Shown: positions 9,131 through 16,490 of the stretch, one piece after another
How the letters are laid out: every line of letters starts with the position of its first letter
How positions within the stretch are numbered: the first letter of the stretch is position 1
Assembly (NCBI GenBank): GCA_003480425.1
Contig: QUJA01000039.1
Location: forward strand, 1 to 25,199
From: Firmicutes bacterium AM31-12AC
GTDB taxonomy: Bacteria; Bacillota; Clostridia; Lachnospirales; Lachnospiraceae
DNA: 25,199 bases
Direction: 5' to 3'
Translations under genes and position numbers: made by a program
The notes under the pieces: model-generated
Seen by the model: only the letters and a program-made list of their open reading frames with translations
The model's database searches: none
What the model was told of the DNA's origin: nothing

Positions 9131-11071
9131 CTACTCATTTTCTACTGTTTTTTTCAATATACCAAGTAAAATTGCTCCTACAATAGTTCCTGCCACAAGT
9201 GCAACCACATACATGATCGGATTACCTACAACAGGGAATACAAAGATTCCACCATGAGGTGCCATCAGTGTACAGTTAAATGCCATAGACAAAGCACCTG
9301 CAAGTGCAGACCCGACAATACAAGATGGAAGTACATGCAACGGATCTGATGCAGCAAATGGGATTGCTCCTTCTGTAATAAATGACAAGCCCATAACAAA
9401 GTTTGTAGGTCCGGATTTACGTTCTTCCACTGTAAATTTATTTTTAAATAAGAGTGTTGCAAGAGCGATCGCACATGGTGCAACCATTCCTCCTACCATA
9501 ACTGCTGCCATAATGTTATAGTTTCCTGCTGCGATAGATGCTGTACCGAATACATAAGCTGCCTTGTTGAATGGACCACCCATATCGATTGACATCATTC
9601 CTCCGAGGATTGCTCCAAGAAGAACTGCATTCATTCCACTTAAGCTTCCCAGACCATTGTTCAATCCAGTGTTAATAACTCCAACGATTGGTTCAATAAT
9701 AAATGTCATACTCAATCCCATCAATAGTACGCCAAATACAGGGTAGAGTAATACCGGTTTGATACCTTCCAGTGAATCCGGTAATTTTTCACATACTTTT
9801 TTAATCAGATTTACAATAAATCCTGCAAGGAAACCTGCTGCCAACGCTCCCAGAAATCCCGATGTTCCGTTTGCTGCGATTGCTCCGCCTACAAAACCTG
9901 CCACAAGTCCCGGTCTGTCAGCAATACTCATTGCGATAAATCCTGCAAGGATTGGGAGCATAAATCCAAATGCAACGCCACCAATTGTTTTAAATGTTGC
10001 TGCGATTGGTGTGATTGTACCAAAGTTTGCTCTCTCTGCCGCACTCAAAGCATTTAAGTCTACACATAACCCATCAATCAAAAACGCAATCGCGATCAGG
10101 ATACCTCCACCTACAACGAATGGAAGCATATGAGATACACCATTCATCAAATGTTTGTAAATTGTATGACCCACACCGCCGCTCATTGACTGTGCGTTTG
10201 ATTTTTTTGCAGGTGCAGCCGCCTTATAAATTTCTGCCTGTCCTGAAACAATTGTATCAATTAACTCATCAGCCTTATTGATTCCATGTGAAACCTGACA
10301 TTCAATCAATGCTTTTCCATCAAATCTATCCATCGGAACATTTGTATCTGCTGCTACAATAATTCCGTCTGCGGCTTCGATTTCTTCTTCTGTCAGAACA
10401 TTTTTAGCTCCACCGGATCCTCTTGTCTCTACTTTTACAAGGTATCCTTTTTTCTTTGCTGCCTTCTCAATGCTCTCAGCTGCCATATATGTGTGGGCAA
10501 TTCCGGTTGGACATGCTGTTACCGCAAGAATTAATTTCTGATTGTCTTTCTCTTTATCTGCTGCAAGATCCGTCTGGGCTGCCGCTTTTTCCTTTGCAGC
10601 ATCTGCATCATCCTTTTCCGTCTCTGCTGCATCTATAATATTAAGAAACTCTTCTACTGATTTTGCTTTGCGAAGAGATTCTGTAAATGTGTCATCCATC
10701 AGCATCATCGACAACTTGCTCAAAATTGTGATGTGTACATTTCCAGCCCCTTCCGGTGCAGCAATAAGAAAGATCAGATTAACCGGCTCATCATCCAGAG
10801 CCTCATACTCAACTCCCTGTGGCAGTACCATAGCTGCAAGTCCCGGCTTATTTACTCCTGTACATCTTCCATGAGGAATTGCAATTCCGTCTCCTACTCC
10901 TGTTGTCCCTTCCTCTTCTCTTGCAAATACAGCTGCCAGATAATTTTCCTTATCAGATACCTTTCCGCTTTTTGCCATCAGATCGACCATCTGATTTAGT
11001 ACATCTTTTTTGTCTGCTGCGGCTCCATTCAGACAAATGCTTTCCGGTGCAAGTAAATCCCGAATCCTCAT
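9131..11071 (-). CDS. fruA: Fructose PTS transporter, fused IIA-IIB-IIC
   Basis: Imports fructose and phosphorylates it to fructose-1-phosphate. The 646 residues hold three domains in order. IIA covers about 1-150 with the phosphorylated His67 in IAIPHGR. A linker rich in Ala, Asp and Lys covers 150-178. IIB covers about 179-275 with the phosphocysteine Cys187 in TACPTGIAHT. IIC covers about 295-640 and is strongly hydrophobic with many membrane segments (for example GVSHMLPFVVGGGILIAIAF and the GGPFNKAAY and ITEGAIPFA motifs). GGGAGG lies eight bases before the ATG. It sits 19 bases after fruK in the same operon. The domain order and neighbouring fruK support fructose as substrate. The only terminator visible downstream lies in the glnN leader. 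Confidence 0.95.
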   Translation of the reverse strand: MRIRDLLAPESICLNGAAADKKDVLNQMVDLMAKSGKVSDKENYLAAVFAREEEGTTGVGDGIAIPHGRCTGVNKPGLAAMVLPQGVEYEALDDEPVNLIFLIAAPEGAGNVHITILSKLSMMLMDDTFTESLRKAKSVEEFLNIIDAAETEKDDADAAKEKAAAQTDLAADKEKDNQKLILAVTACPTGIAHTYMAAESIEKAAKKKGYLVKVETRGSGGAKNVLTEEEIEAADGIIVAADTNVPMDRFDGKALIECQVSHGINKADELIDTIVSGQAEIYKAAAPAKKSNAQSMSGGVGHTIYKHLMNGVSHMLPFVVGGGILIAIAFLIDGLCVDLNALSAAERANFGTITPIAATFKTIGGVAFGFMLPILAGFIAMSIADRPGLVAGFVGGAIAANGTSGFLGALAAGFLAGFIVNLIKKVCEKLPDSLEGIKPVLLYPVFGVLLMGLSMTFIIEPIVGVINTGLNNGLGSLSGMNAVLLGAILGGMMSIDMGGPFNKAAYVFGTASIAAGNYNIMAAVMVGGMVAPCAIALATLLFKNKFTVEERKSGPTNFVMGLSFITEGAIPFAASDPLHVLPSCIVGSALAGALSMAFNCTLMAPHGGIFVFPVVGNPIMYVVALVAGTIVGAILLGILKKTVENE

Positions 11072-11090
11072 AACTGAAACCTCCCATTTT

Positions 11091-11993
11091 TTATAATGTG
11101 TTTAAAATTGCTTCCACTTCTTCTTTTGTTGCAAGATTTTCTGAAAATGCACTCGCACTTCCTGTTGCAACACCATTTTTAAATGCTATCTCATAATTTT
11201 CTGTCGTCAAATATCCATACAAAAAGCCTGCTACCATTGAATCCCCTGCTCCTACAGAATTGACAACCTTTCCTTTTGGAGCTTCGCTTTCATATACAGA
11301 ACCATCTTCTGCAACCAGCACTGCTCCGTCACCTGCCATAGATACCAGAACATTTCTTGCCCCCTGTTCCCGTAACTTTTTGGCATAAACAATGACATCT
11401 TTCTTATCTTTCAATGTTACATCGAAAATCTCTCCGAGCTCATAATTATTCGGTTTGATTACAAATGGATGAAATGGCAGTACATTTACCAACAAATCTT
11501 TTGTTGCATCTACTGCGATCAAAACTTTTTTATCCTGAAGATATTCCATAATGTCGCTGTACATTGTAGATGGCATAGATGCCGGAATACTTCCTGCAAG
11601 AACAAGTACATCTCCTGCTTTTAATGTATCTAACATTTGATAAAGCTTGTCGATATCTTCTTTTCCGATTTCCGGTCCCATACCATTGATCTCACTCTCT
11701 TCGTTGGAACGAAGTTTTAGATTGATCCTTGAATAGCCATTTGCGATAGGAATCAGTTTTTCTACGCATCCCATTTCTTTGACTCTTCTCTGAATCTCTT
11801 CACCGGTAAATCCTGCTGTAAATCCCAGGATTGTACTTTCCATTCCAAGATTCTTTAAAACGATGGATACGTTAATTCCCTTTCCCCCCGGAAACATCAC
11901 CTCTTTTTCTGTTCTGTTCACCTGACCTAATTTAAAATCAGAAACATTCACAATGTAATCAAGTGATGGGTTAAATGTTACTGTATAAACCAT
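11091..11993 (-). CDS. fruK: 1-phosphofructokinase
   Basis: A PfkB-family sugar kinase that phosphorylates fructose-1-phosphate to fructose-1,6-bisphosphate in the cytoplasm. The 300 residues match the family length. The substrate motif PGGKGINVS is near residue 35, and VGAGDSMVAGF carries the catalytic Asp251. The start MVYTVTFNPSLDYIV is typical of 1-phosphofructokinases; related tagatose-6-phosphate kinases look similar, but the adjoining fructose PTS gene decides for FruK. GGAGGG lies eight bases before the ATG. It is the first gene of the fruK-fruA operon, transcribed from a near-consensus promoter overlapped by a repeated operator and divergent from the DeoR-type regulator. Confidence 0.94.
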   Translation of the reverse strand: MVYTVTFNPSLDYIVNVSDFKLGQVNRTEKEVMFPGGKGINVSIVLKNLGMESTILGFTAGFTGEEIQRRVKEMGCVEKLIPIANGYSRINLKLRSNEESEINGMGPEIGKEDIDKLYQMLDTLKAGDVLVLAGSIPASMPSTMYSDIMEYLQDKKVLIAVDATKDLLVNVLPFHPFVIKPNNYELGEIFDVTLKDKKDVIVYAKKLREQGARNVLVSMAGDGAVLVAEDGSVYESEAPKGKVVNSVGAGDSMVAGFLYGYLTTENYEIAFKNGVATGSASAFSENLATKEEVEAILNTL

Positions 11994-12061
11994 TCATTAT
12001 TCCCTCCTGCCTTCTTATGACGTTTTTTAAATGTTTTTGACGAGATTTGATTTATGTTTTG

Positions 12062-12090
12062 ATTATATTCTCGTTTTCAGTCATTGTCAA
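12062..12090 (-). promoter_or_regulatory. fruK-fruA promoter
   Basis: On the minus strand TTGACA and TATAAT, both perfect consensus, are separated by 17 bases, about 70 bases before the fruK start. The -35 lies inside the array of TGAnTGA motifs, so a bound repressor would block polymerase. Confidence 0.88.
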
Positions 12091-12113
12091 TCACTTTCAG
12101 TCATATTCATTCA
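12077..12113 (-). promoter_or_regulatory. FruR operator: four TGAnTGA motifs with 10-bp period
   Basis: Reading the minus strand, TGAATGA, TGACTGA, TGATTGA and TGACTGA start exactly 10 bases apart (12107-12113, 12097-12103, 12087-12093, 12077-12083), with mostly A and T or G between them. One turn per repeat places all copies on the same DNA face. The array covers the -35 of the fruK promoter. DeoR-type sugar regulators are known to bind direct repeats of this kind, so the product of the adjacent divergent gene is the likely ligand. Confidence 0.8.
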
Positions 12114-12171
12114 TGTAAATATAGACAAAATTTAATCCTTGTTTTCGTGCAAAATGCTCGTTTCGCTTTGT

Positions 12172-12200
12172 TTGACATTCATTTTTGATTCTTTTATAAT
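12172..12200 (+). promoter_or_regulatory. fruR promoter
   Basis: TTGACA and TATAAT, both perfect, are separated by 17 bases, giving a leader of about 50 bases before the regulator start. It points away from the fruK promoter; the two -35 boxes are about 80 bases apart. Confidence 0.88.
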
Positions 12201-12210
12201 GAAATAAGAA

Positions 12211-12237
12211 TCAAAATCTGTCATTATCATTCATTCA
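12211..12237 (-). promoter_or_regulatory. Probable second FruR operator (autoregulation)
   Basis: Just downstream of the fruR -10, the minus strand reads TGAATGA, then at 10-base steps ATAATGA and ATTTTGA, so the second TGA of each unit keeps the 10-bp phase of the fruK operator while the first half is weaker. The position over the start of fruR transcription suggests self-repression. The match is partial. Confidence 0.5.
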
Positions 12238-12258
12238 AAACGAAGGAGACGAAAGATT

Positions 12259-12999
12259 ATGCTGATTGATGAAAGAAAAAATGCGATTTTAAAGCTTGTA
12301 AATGAAAATGGAAAAGCAACCGTACAAGAATTAATGGAACTTTTTGATGCATCTGAATCTACAATTCGAAGAGATCTTACAGAATTGGATAAAAAACAAT
12401 TATTAGTAAAGGTACATGGTGGTGCACTTGCATCCTCAAAGGAAATCACGAAGGATATTTCCGTCTCTGAACGCGAAATTCTAAACCGTGATTCTAAAAT
12501 TACAATTGCACAATATGCTGCCTCACTAATCACTGACAAAGATGTTGTATATCTTGATGCCGGCACATCGACCGGATATATTATCGAATATATTTCGGCT
12601 TCTAAAGCCGTGTTTGTAACAAATGCGATTGCCCATGCACGAAAACTCTGCAATCGTGGGTTCGAAGTTTATCTTCCGGGTGGAATGGTAAAGATGCATA
12701 CGGAAGCATTAATTGGAGCTGACACTTGTGAAGCAATACAGAAATTTCATTTTACAAAAGGATTTTTTGGCAGCAACGGACTGACAATCCAACAGGGCTG
12801 CACAACTCCGGATGTTCAAGAAGCAAAGGTAAAAGAATCTGCCTTCGCTCATTGCAAAGAATCTTATATTCTTTGTGATAGTTCAAAATTTGGCGTTATT
12901 TCTTCTGTTACATTTGCTGATTTTACAGACTGTATCATTTTGACAGATTCCAATTTATCTAAAATTTATCAGAATTATGATAATATCAAGATTATATAA
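12259..12999 (+). CDS. fruR: DeoR-family regulator of the fructose operon
   Basis: A 246-residue transcription regulator. The N-terminal winged helix-turn-helix covers about 1-57 (DERKNAILKLVNENGKATVQELMELF, then SESTIRRDLTELD, the recognition helix). The C-terminal sugar-phosphate sensor domain follows, with VYLDAGTSTGYIIEYI near 95-110 and the late GFFGSNGLT and CDSSKFG motifs shared by the DeoR family. AGGAG lies about ten bases before the ATG. It is divergent from fruK-fruA and shares the operator region, so control of that operon is the natural reading; the inducer is probably fructose-1-phosphate (inference). A bidirectional terminator follows its stop. Confidence 0.9.
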   Translation: MLIDERKNAILKLVNENGKATVQELMELFDASESTIRRDLTELDKKQLLVKVHGGALASSKEITKDISVSEREILNRDSKITIAQYAASLITDKDVVYLDAGTSTGYIIEYISASKAVFVTNAIAHARKLCNRGFEVYLPGGMVKMHTEALIGADTCEAIQKFHFTKGFFGSNGLTIQQGCTTPDVQEAKVKESAFAHCKESYILCDSSKFGVISSVTFADFTDCIILTDSNLSKIYQNYDNIKII

Positions 13000-13041
13000 A
13001 AAAACATCGGTGCCGACATTTGCCGGGACCGATGTTTTTTC
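12997..13041. terminator. Bidirectional terminator between fruR and fba
   Basis: AAAACATCGGT and ACCGATGTTTT, with inner CCG/CGG pairs, form a strong stem flanked by A7 on the left and T6 on the right. It can end fruR on plus and fba on minus. Confidence 0.88.
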
Positions 13042-13082
13042 TTTATTTACGAGAAATCATCTCATATACTCAGGAACTAAAA

Positions 13083-13949
13083 TTACTCAGCTTTTCCAAC
13101 TGATCCGAACAGTTCCATCTTTTCTTTTACTGTAGCAGCAATTGCGTCTGCACCTGGTTTGAGAAGTTTTCTTGGGTCGAATCCTTTTCCTTCCAGATCT
13201 TTTCCTGCTTCGATATATTCACGTGTAGCAGCTGCAAATGAAAGCTGACACTCTGTATTAACGTTAATCTTAGCTACTCCAAGGCTGATTGCTTTCTTAA
13301 TCATATCGTCCGGAATTCCTGTTCCTCCGTGAAGTACGAGTGGCATATCACCTGTTTTCTGCTGGATTGCATCCAGAGTTTCAAAGCTAAGTCCTTCCCA
13401 GTTTGCTGGGTATTTACCATGAATATTACCAATACCTGCTGCAAGGAAGTCGATACCAAGATCTGCTACTCTCTTACATTCTTCTGGATCTGCACATTCA
13501 CCTCTACCGATAACTCCGTCTTCTTCTCCACCGATAGATCCTACTTCTGCTTCGATAGACATACCATTGTCATGAGCAATTTTAACTAACTCTGTTGTTT
13601 TAGCAACGTTCTCATCGATTGGATAATGTGATCCGTCAAACATGATTGATGAGAATCCAGCCTCTACACACTTCAGACATCCTTCGTAGCTACCATGATC
13701 AAGGTGTAATGCTACAGGAACTGTAATTCCAAGTTCTTCCATCATACCTTTAACCATTCCAACAACTGTCTTGTAACCTGTCATATACTTTCCAGCACCT
13801 TCAGATACACCAAGGATAACTGGTGATTTGCATTCCTCTGCTGTTGTCAGGATTGCTTTTGTCCATTCCAAGTTGTTGATATTAAACTGTCCTACTGCAT
13901 AATGTCCTGCTTTTGCTTTCTGAAGCATCTCTGTTGCTGATACTAACAT
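13083..13949 (-). CDS. fba: Class II fructose-1,6-bisphosphate aldolase
   Basis: A zinc-dependent aldolase that cleaves fructose-1,6-bisphosphate to dihydroxyacetone phosphate and glyceraldehyde-3-phosphate. Of the 288 residues, D84-H85 in LHLDHGS (catalytic Asp and zinc ligand), E134 in SIEAEVGSIGGEEDGV, H177 in GNIHGKYP and H207 in LVLHGGTG form the metal site. I chose the ATG at 13949 (MLVSATEMLQKAKAGHYAVGQ) because GGAGG lies about eight bases upstream; an in-frame GTG at 13964 is inside that ribosome site. It has its own promoter and ends at the bidirectional terminator. Its place beside the fructose genes fits, since FruK makes its substrate, but it also serves central glycolysis. Confidence 0.95.
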   Translation of the reverse strand: MLVSATEMLQKAKAGHYAVGQFNINNLEWTKAILTTAEECKSPVILGVSEGAGKYMTGYKTVVGMVKGMMEELGITVPVALHLDHGSYEGCLKCVEAGFSSIMFDGSHYPIDENVAKTTELVKIAHDNGMSIEAEVGSIGGEEDGVIGRGECADPEECKRVADLGIDFLAAGIGNIHGKYPANWEGLSFETLDAIQQKTGDMPLVLHGGTGIPDDMIKKAISLGVAKINVNTECQLSFAAATREYIEAGKDLEGKGFDPRKLLKPGADAIAATVKEKMELFGSVGKAE

Positions 13950-14017
13950 ATTTCTTTCCTCCACTTCTTAAGGCTTGCCCGATTACAGCAAGTACTATTT
14001 CTTTTAAATCTGTAACC

Positions 14018-14046
14018 ATTATAGCCCATCATGTAAAAAAAGACAA
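14018..14046 (-). promoter_or_regulatory. fba promoter
   Basis: On the minus strand TTGTCT (-35) and TATAAT (-10) are 17 bases apart, about 70 bases before the fba start. A short CTTGC/GCAAG stem lies in the leader; I see no known riboswitch in it. Confidence 0.8.
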
Positions 14047-14125
14047 TCTATAATTCTCACAATAAAATGTCCGAAATCCATCTTATTTTTAACAATTTGT
14101 TATTTTTTTAACACTGTTCGTTGTT

Positions 14126-14854
14126 TTATTTTAATTTAGAAAGTGCTGCTTCATCAGCTACAAGTATTACATTATTATGAAGCTGGAGTATAGATGCCGG
14201 CACCTCCGGATTGATTTTACCTTGTACCATCGCTGCAACTGCATCAGCTTTGTCTTCTCCATTTGCCACAACAAGAATCTTGTCTGCTTTCATAATTGTC
14301 CCAATTCCCATTGTGTAAGCCTGTCTTGGCACTTCATCTGCTGAAGCAAAGAAACGCTTATTTGCTTCGATTGTGCTTTCTGTCAAATCTACACAATGTG
14401 TGATCTTTGGAAAATCTGCTGCAGGCTCATTAAATCCGATATGTCCGTTTCTTCCTAATCCAAGTAACTGAAGATCGACGCCCCCCATAGATTCGATCAA
14501 TGCTTCATAACGAAGACATTCTTCATCACCATTCTCAACTTTTCCGTTCGGTACATGTGTATTCTCTTCGTCAATGTTTACTCTGTCAAACAAATGATGA
14601 TGCATGAAATAGTAATAACTCTGCTCATTGTCTCTTGTCAGGCCTTTGTATTCATCCAAGTTCACTGTCTTAACTGTGGAGAAATCTAAATCACCTTTCT
14701 TATACCACTCAACTAATTGATCATAAATACCAATTGGAGTAGATCCTGTTGCAAGCCCTAATACACAGTCAGGCTTCAGCAGAATCTGTGCGGAAATTAA
14801 ATTCGCTGCTTTTCGACTCATTTCTTCGTAATCCTTGGTTCTGATAATCTTCAT
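14126..14854 (-). CDS. nagB: Glucosamine-6-phosphate deaminase
   Basis: Converts glucosamine-6-phosphate to fructose-6-phosphate and ammonia, opening amino sugars to glycolysis. The 242 residues match the short, typically non-allosteric Firmicute form. Motifs: LGLATGSTP (33-41) for phosphate binding, NLDEY with the catalytic Asp67, and GLGRNGHIGFNEP (132-144) with His138; Asn136 stands where the E. coli enzyme has an Asp, a common variant in Firmicutes. AGGAGG lies eight bases before the ATG. No convincing promoter stands out in the 140-base leader, which contains a 32-base palindromic element. No clear terminator follows, only TAACAAATTGTTA without a T run, so some read-through into fba is possible. 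Confidence 0.95.
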   Translation of the reverse strand: MKIIRTKDYEEMSRKAANLISAQILLKPDCVLGLATGSTPIGIYDQLVEWYKKGDLDFSTVKTVNLDEYKGLTRDNEQSYYYFMHHHLFDRVNIDEENTHVPNGKVENGDEECLRYEALIESMGGVDLQLLGLGRNGHIGFNEPAADFPKITHCVDLTESTIEANKRFFASADEVPRQAYTMGIGTIMKADKILVVANGEDKADAVAAMVQGKINPEVPASILQLHNNVILVADEAALSKLK

Positions 14855-14934
14855 AACCCATTCCTCCTTATACTTTAAAAGTCTTAATTGCAGAGCTTGT
14901 TTTCCTCAGATACAGTCCTTCATATTCTATCCCT

Positions 14935-14966
14935 ACGCGCCAAGTCTCACAGACGTTCGACTTGAA
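14935..14966 (-). repeat. Copy A of a 32-base palindromic element (nagB leader)
   Basis: On the minus strand it begins TTCAAGTCGAAC and ends GTGAGACTTGGCGCGT. The halves CAAGTC and GACTTG pair around a 12-base loop. It matches 29 of 32 bases with copy B at 16307-16338, which is in the opposite orientation. It lies about 80 bases before the nagB start. Function unknown. Confidence 0.7.
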
Positions 14967-14992
14967 TCCCCAAATCTATATTTCGCAGAAAT

Positions 14993-15049
14993 AGAAAAAA
15001 CCAGATTTTCAGAATAGAACTCATATTCTATGTCTAAAAATCCGGTTTT
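14993..15049 (-). terminator. Terminator of tRNA-Glu
   Basis: On the minus strand the arms beginning AAAACCGGATTTTTAGA and ending TCTGAAAATCTGGTTTT pair over about 23 positions with one bulged C and two G-U pairs, then a run of six Ts. It begins about 30 bases after the tRNA 3' end. The stem is unusually long for a tRNA terminator. Confidence 0.8.
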
Positions 15050-15079
15050 GCCTGCTTTGAGTAACAACCCACTCTTTAG

Positions 15080-15151
15080 TGACTCCGAGGGGAATCGAAC
15101 CCCTGATTCCAGCGTGAGAGGCTAGCGTCTTGACCGCTTGACCACGGAGCC
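15080..15151 (-). tRNA. trnE: tRNA-Glu (anticodon CUC)
   Basis: A 72-base cloverleaf on the minus strand. The acceptor stem pairs GGCTCCG with CGGAGTC (one G-U), the D arm is GTC-AAGCGGTCAA-GAC, the anticodon arm is CTAGC-CTCTCAC-GCTGG with anticodon CTC, and the T arm is AGGGG-TTCGATT-CCCCT, then discriminator A. The 3' CCA is not encoded (the genome continues CTA). CUC reads GAG. It has its own strong promoter and a long terminator hairpin and stands alone, with no other tRNA nearby. Confidence 0.95.
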
Positions 15152-15160
15152 TTATTTAAT

Positions 15161-15201
15161 TATCTTGCCTGCTTGTTTATTTCTCACCCGCAAGCAAGAT
15201 A
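15161..15201 (-). repeat. Inverted repeat between the tRNA promoter and tRNA-Glu
   Basis: TATCTTGCCTGC and GCAAGCAAGATA pair over 12 positions (one G-U) around a 17-base loop, ending nine bases before the tRNA 5' end. The predicted transcription start lies inside the outer arm, so it is more likely a DNA palindrome at the start site, or a partial leader hairpin, than a full RNA stem. Confidence 0.5.
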
Positions 15202-15202
15202 T

Positions 15203-15266
15203 ACTTTATCACACTATTTCACATAATGCAAGTGTTTTTTTCATTTTTTTATATTTTTTATTTTTT
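15203..15266 (-). promoter_or_regulatory. tRNA-Glu promoter with A-tract upstream region
   Basis: On the minus strand TTGCAT (-35, 15226-15231) and TAAAGT (-10, 15203-15208) are 17 bases apart. Directly upstream are four A tracts of 6, 6, 7 and 7 bases (15235-15266), spaced roughly one helical turn. This fits an UP element or bent DNA that boosts stable-RNA promoters (inference from known rrn and tRNA promoters). Confidence 0.75.
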
Positions 15267-15295
15267 CAATATGAAGAAGCTATCATCCTGTAAAT

Positions 15296-16252
15296 TTACG
15301 ACTGTTCTTCGCTTTCTTCTTCCTGGCGGACCAACTCTTTTTTTCGTTCCAAATGACCGATTGAAGTCGGTTTTACCATAATTTCCAATTCTTGTTTCAG
15401 ATTTTCCACAATAACTTCATCATGTCTTCCACCATATTCTCCATCCAAAGTCCATGGAATTTCTTCTTCCGATTCAAACTTAACATGACCGGAACGGAAA
15501 GAATACATATGATCCGAATTAATCTGTTTCACCAGCAATGCCGCTACGATTTCATTCAACTCAATCGGATTCTTCGGTGTTTTAATCAATGTCACTTCAA
15601 ACACACCATCATCAAACGCTACATTTCTCCCGATAATACTTCTAAAACCACCTACTGATCTGGAGTTTGTCACCATTCCATACACAAAATTATCTTCGAT
15701 TGTCTCTCCGTCATGTGTCACTTTAATATGGTAAGAAGGAATATTGAAAATACGCTTTGTTCCTTCCAGTACATATGCCAGATGTCCCAGAACGTTCTTC
15801 ATATTTTGATCTGTCTCGTATGATACATCCGTAAATAGTCCAAAAGCCGCAATATATACGAAATAATCATCATTAAAATGACCGATATCACATGGAAATG
15901 GCACTCCATTTACCGCTGTGTCGGCTGCTCCAAGCATATCCTTTGAAATATGCAGGCTACTTGCAAAATCATTTGTCGTTCCGGCCGGAATATATCCGAT
16001 CGGTACTTTCTTATCTCTCTGTGCCATACCGGTCACGACTTCATCTAATGTTCCATCTCCTCCGCTGCACACTACCAGATCATAATCGCCTGTATAAGAT
16101 AAAGTCTTAGCAAGTCCATCGTGATAACGCTGTGTCGGGTACGCTGTAACTTCATAACCTGCCTTGGTAAATATATCAAGGACATCTGCCAATTTGGGTT
16201 TTAACATACCGGTTCCTGCGTTTGGATTGTAAATAAATAATAGTTTCTTCAT
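15296..16252 (-). CDS. Diacylglycerol kinase family lipid kinase (YegS/DgkB-like)
   Basis: A soluble or membrane-peripheral lipid kinase of the DAGK catalytic family, expected to phosphorylate diacylglycerol or a related lipid and return it to phospholipid synthesis. It has 318 residues from the chosen start. The N-terminal catalytic domain shows FIYNPNAGTG (near 7), VVCSGGDGTLDEV (near 60-72) and GYIPAGTTNDFA (near 87-98), the nucleotide-binding motifs of the family. The C-terminal beta domain includes TLDGEYGG. The tail is charged (RKKELVRQEEESEEQS). Two ATGs lie close together at 16258 and 16252; GGAG is nine bases from the second and only three from the first, so 16252 is preferred. Substrate cannot be told from sequence. 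It stands alone downstream of a terminator; its promoter is not obvious. Confidence 0.9.
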   Translation of the reverse strand: MKKLLFIYNPNAGTGMLKPKLADVLDIFTKAGYEVTAYPTQRYHDGLAKTLSYTGDYDLVVCSGGDGTLDEVVTGMAQRDKKVPIGYIPAGTTNDFASSLHISKDMLGAADTAVNGVPFPCDIGHFNDDYFVYIAAFGLFTDVSYETDQNMKNVLGHLAYVLEGTKRIFNIPSYHIKVTHDGETIEDNFVYGMVTNSRSVGGFRSIIGRNVAFDDGVFEVTLIKTPKNPIELNEIVAALLVKQINSDHMYSFRSGHVKFESEEEIPWTLDGEYGGRHDEVIVENLKQELEIMVKPTSIGHLERKKELVRQEEESEEQS

Positions 16253-16306
16253 ATTCATCCGCTCCTTTCCACTTTTTAAGTTGCCAAAACATCCTGCTGA
16301 AATCTG

Positions 16307-16338
16307 TTCAAGTCGAACATCCGTGAGACTTGGCCCGT
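16307..16338 (+). repeat. Copy B of the 32-base palindromic element (lipid kinase leader)
   Basis: Begins TTCAAGTCGAAC and ends GTGAGACTTGGCCCGT on the plus strand, differing from copy A at three positions. CAAGTC and GACTTG can form a 6-bp stem. It lies about 55 bases upstream of the lipid kinase start, reversed relative to that gene, whereas copy A is in the sense direction of nagB. Next to it is a nested hairpin (16341-16378: TTCTGAT...ATCAGAA enclosing TCAGC/GCTGA). Function unknown. Confidence 0.7.
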
Positions 16339-16388
16339 GATTCTGATCAGCGAAGCTGACATATTCTTATCAGAATTTCTGCAGGTGA

Positions 16389-16423
16389 TAAAAGAGGCTG
16401 TGCTTTACACACAACCTCTTTTT
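16389..16423. terminator. Terminator after the HPr/Crh-like gene
   Basis: AAAAGAGGCTGTG pairs with CACAACCTCTTTT (one mismatch) around CTTTACA. On the minus strand it ends the murB-rapZ-whiA-HPr operon; the T run is longer on the plus strand, so it may work both ways. Confidence 0.75.
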
Positions 16424-16442
16424 ATATTCTATTTGTTTTCGT

Positions 16443-16474
16443 GAATACTTCACTATTGTTCACATCTGTTATCT
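16443..16474. repeat. Paired inverted repeats downstream of the HPr/Crh-like gene
   Basis: GTGAATACTTCAC is a near-perfect palindrome, directly followed by TTGTTCA and TGAACAA, 11 bases apart. They lie between the HPr-like stop codon and the terminator. They may be an mRNA 3' structure; no known regulator site is recognised. Confidence 0.4.
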
Positions 16475-16490
16475 GAACAAAAGATGCCTT

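Noticed and set aside
12066..12082. cre (CcpA) site near the fruK -10
   Set aside because: TGAAAACGAGAATA matches the left half of the consensus but lacks the closing CA; too weak to report.
13329..13589. Plus-strand open frame opposite fba
   Set aside because: Complement of a highly conserved aldolase gene, Cys-rich meaningless translation, no ribosome site.
14047..14125. Terminator after nagB
   Set aside because: TAACAAATTGTTA is a palindrome without GC pairs or a following T run on the minus strand.
14855..14990. glmS ribozyme or other riboswitch in the nagB leader
   Set aside because: I find none of the conserved core sequences; only the palindromic element stands out.
16307..16338. 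twoAYGGAY RNA motif in copy B of the palindromic element
   Set aside because: The reverse strand has one ACGGAT loop, but the second required loop is missing and copy A has ACAGAC instead.
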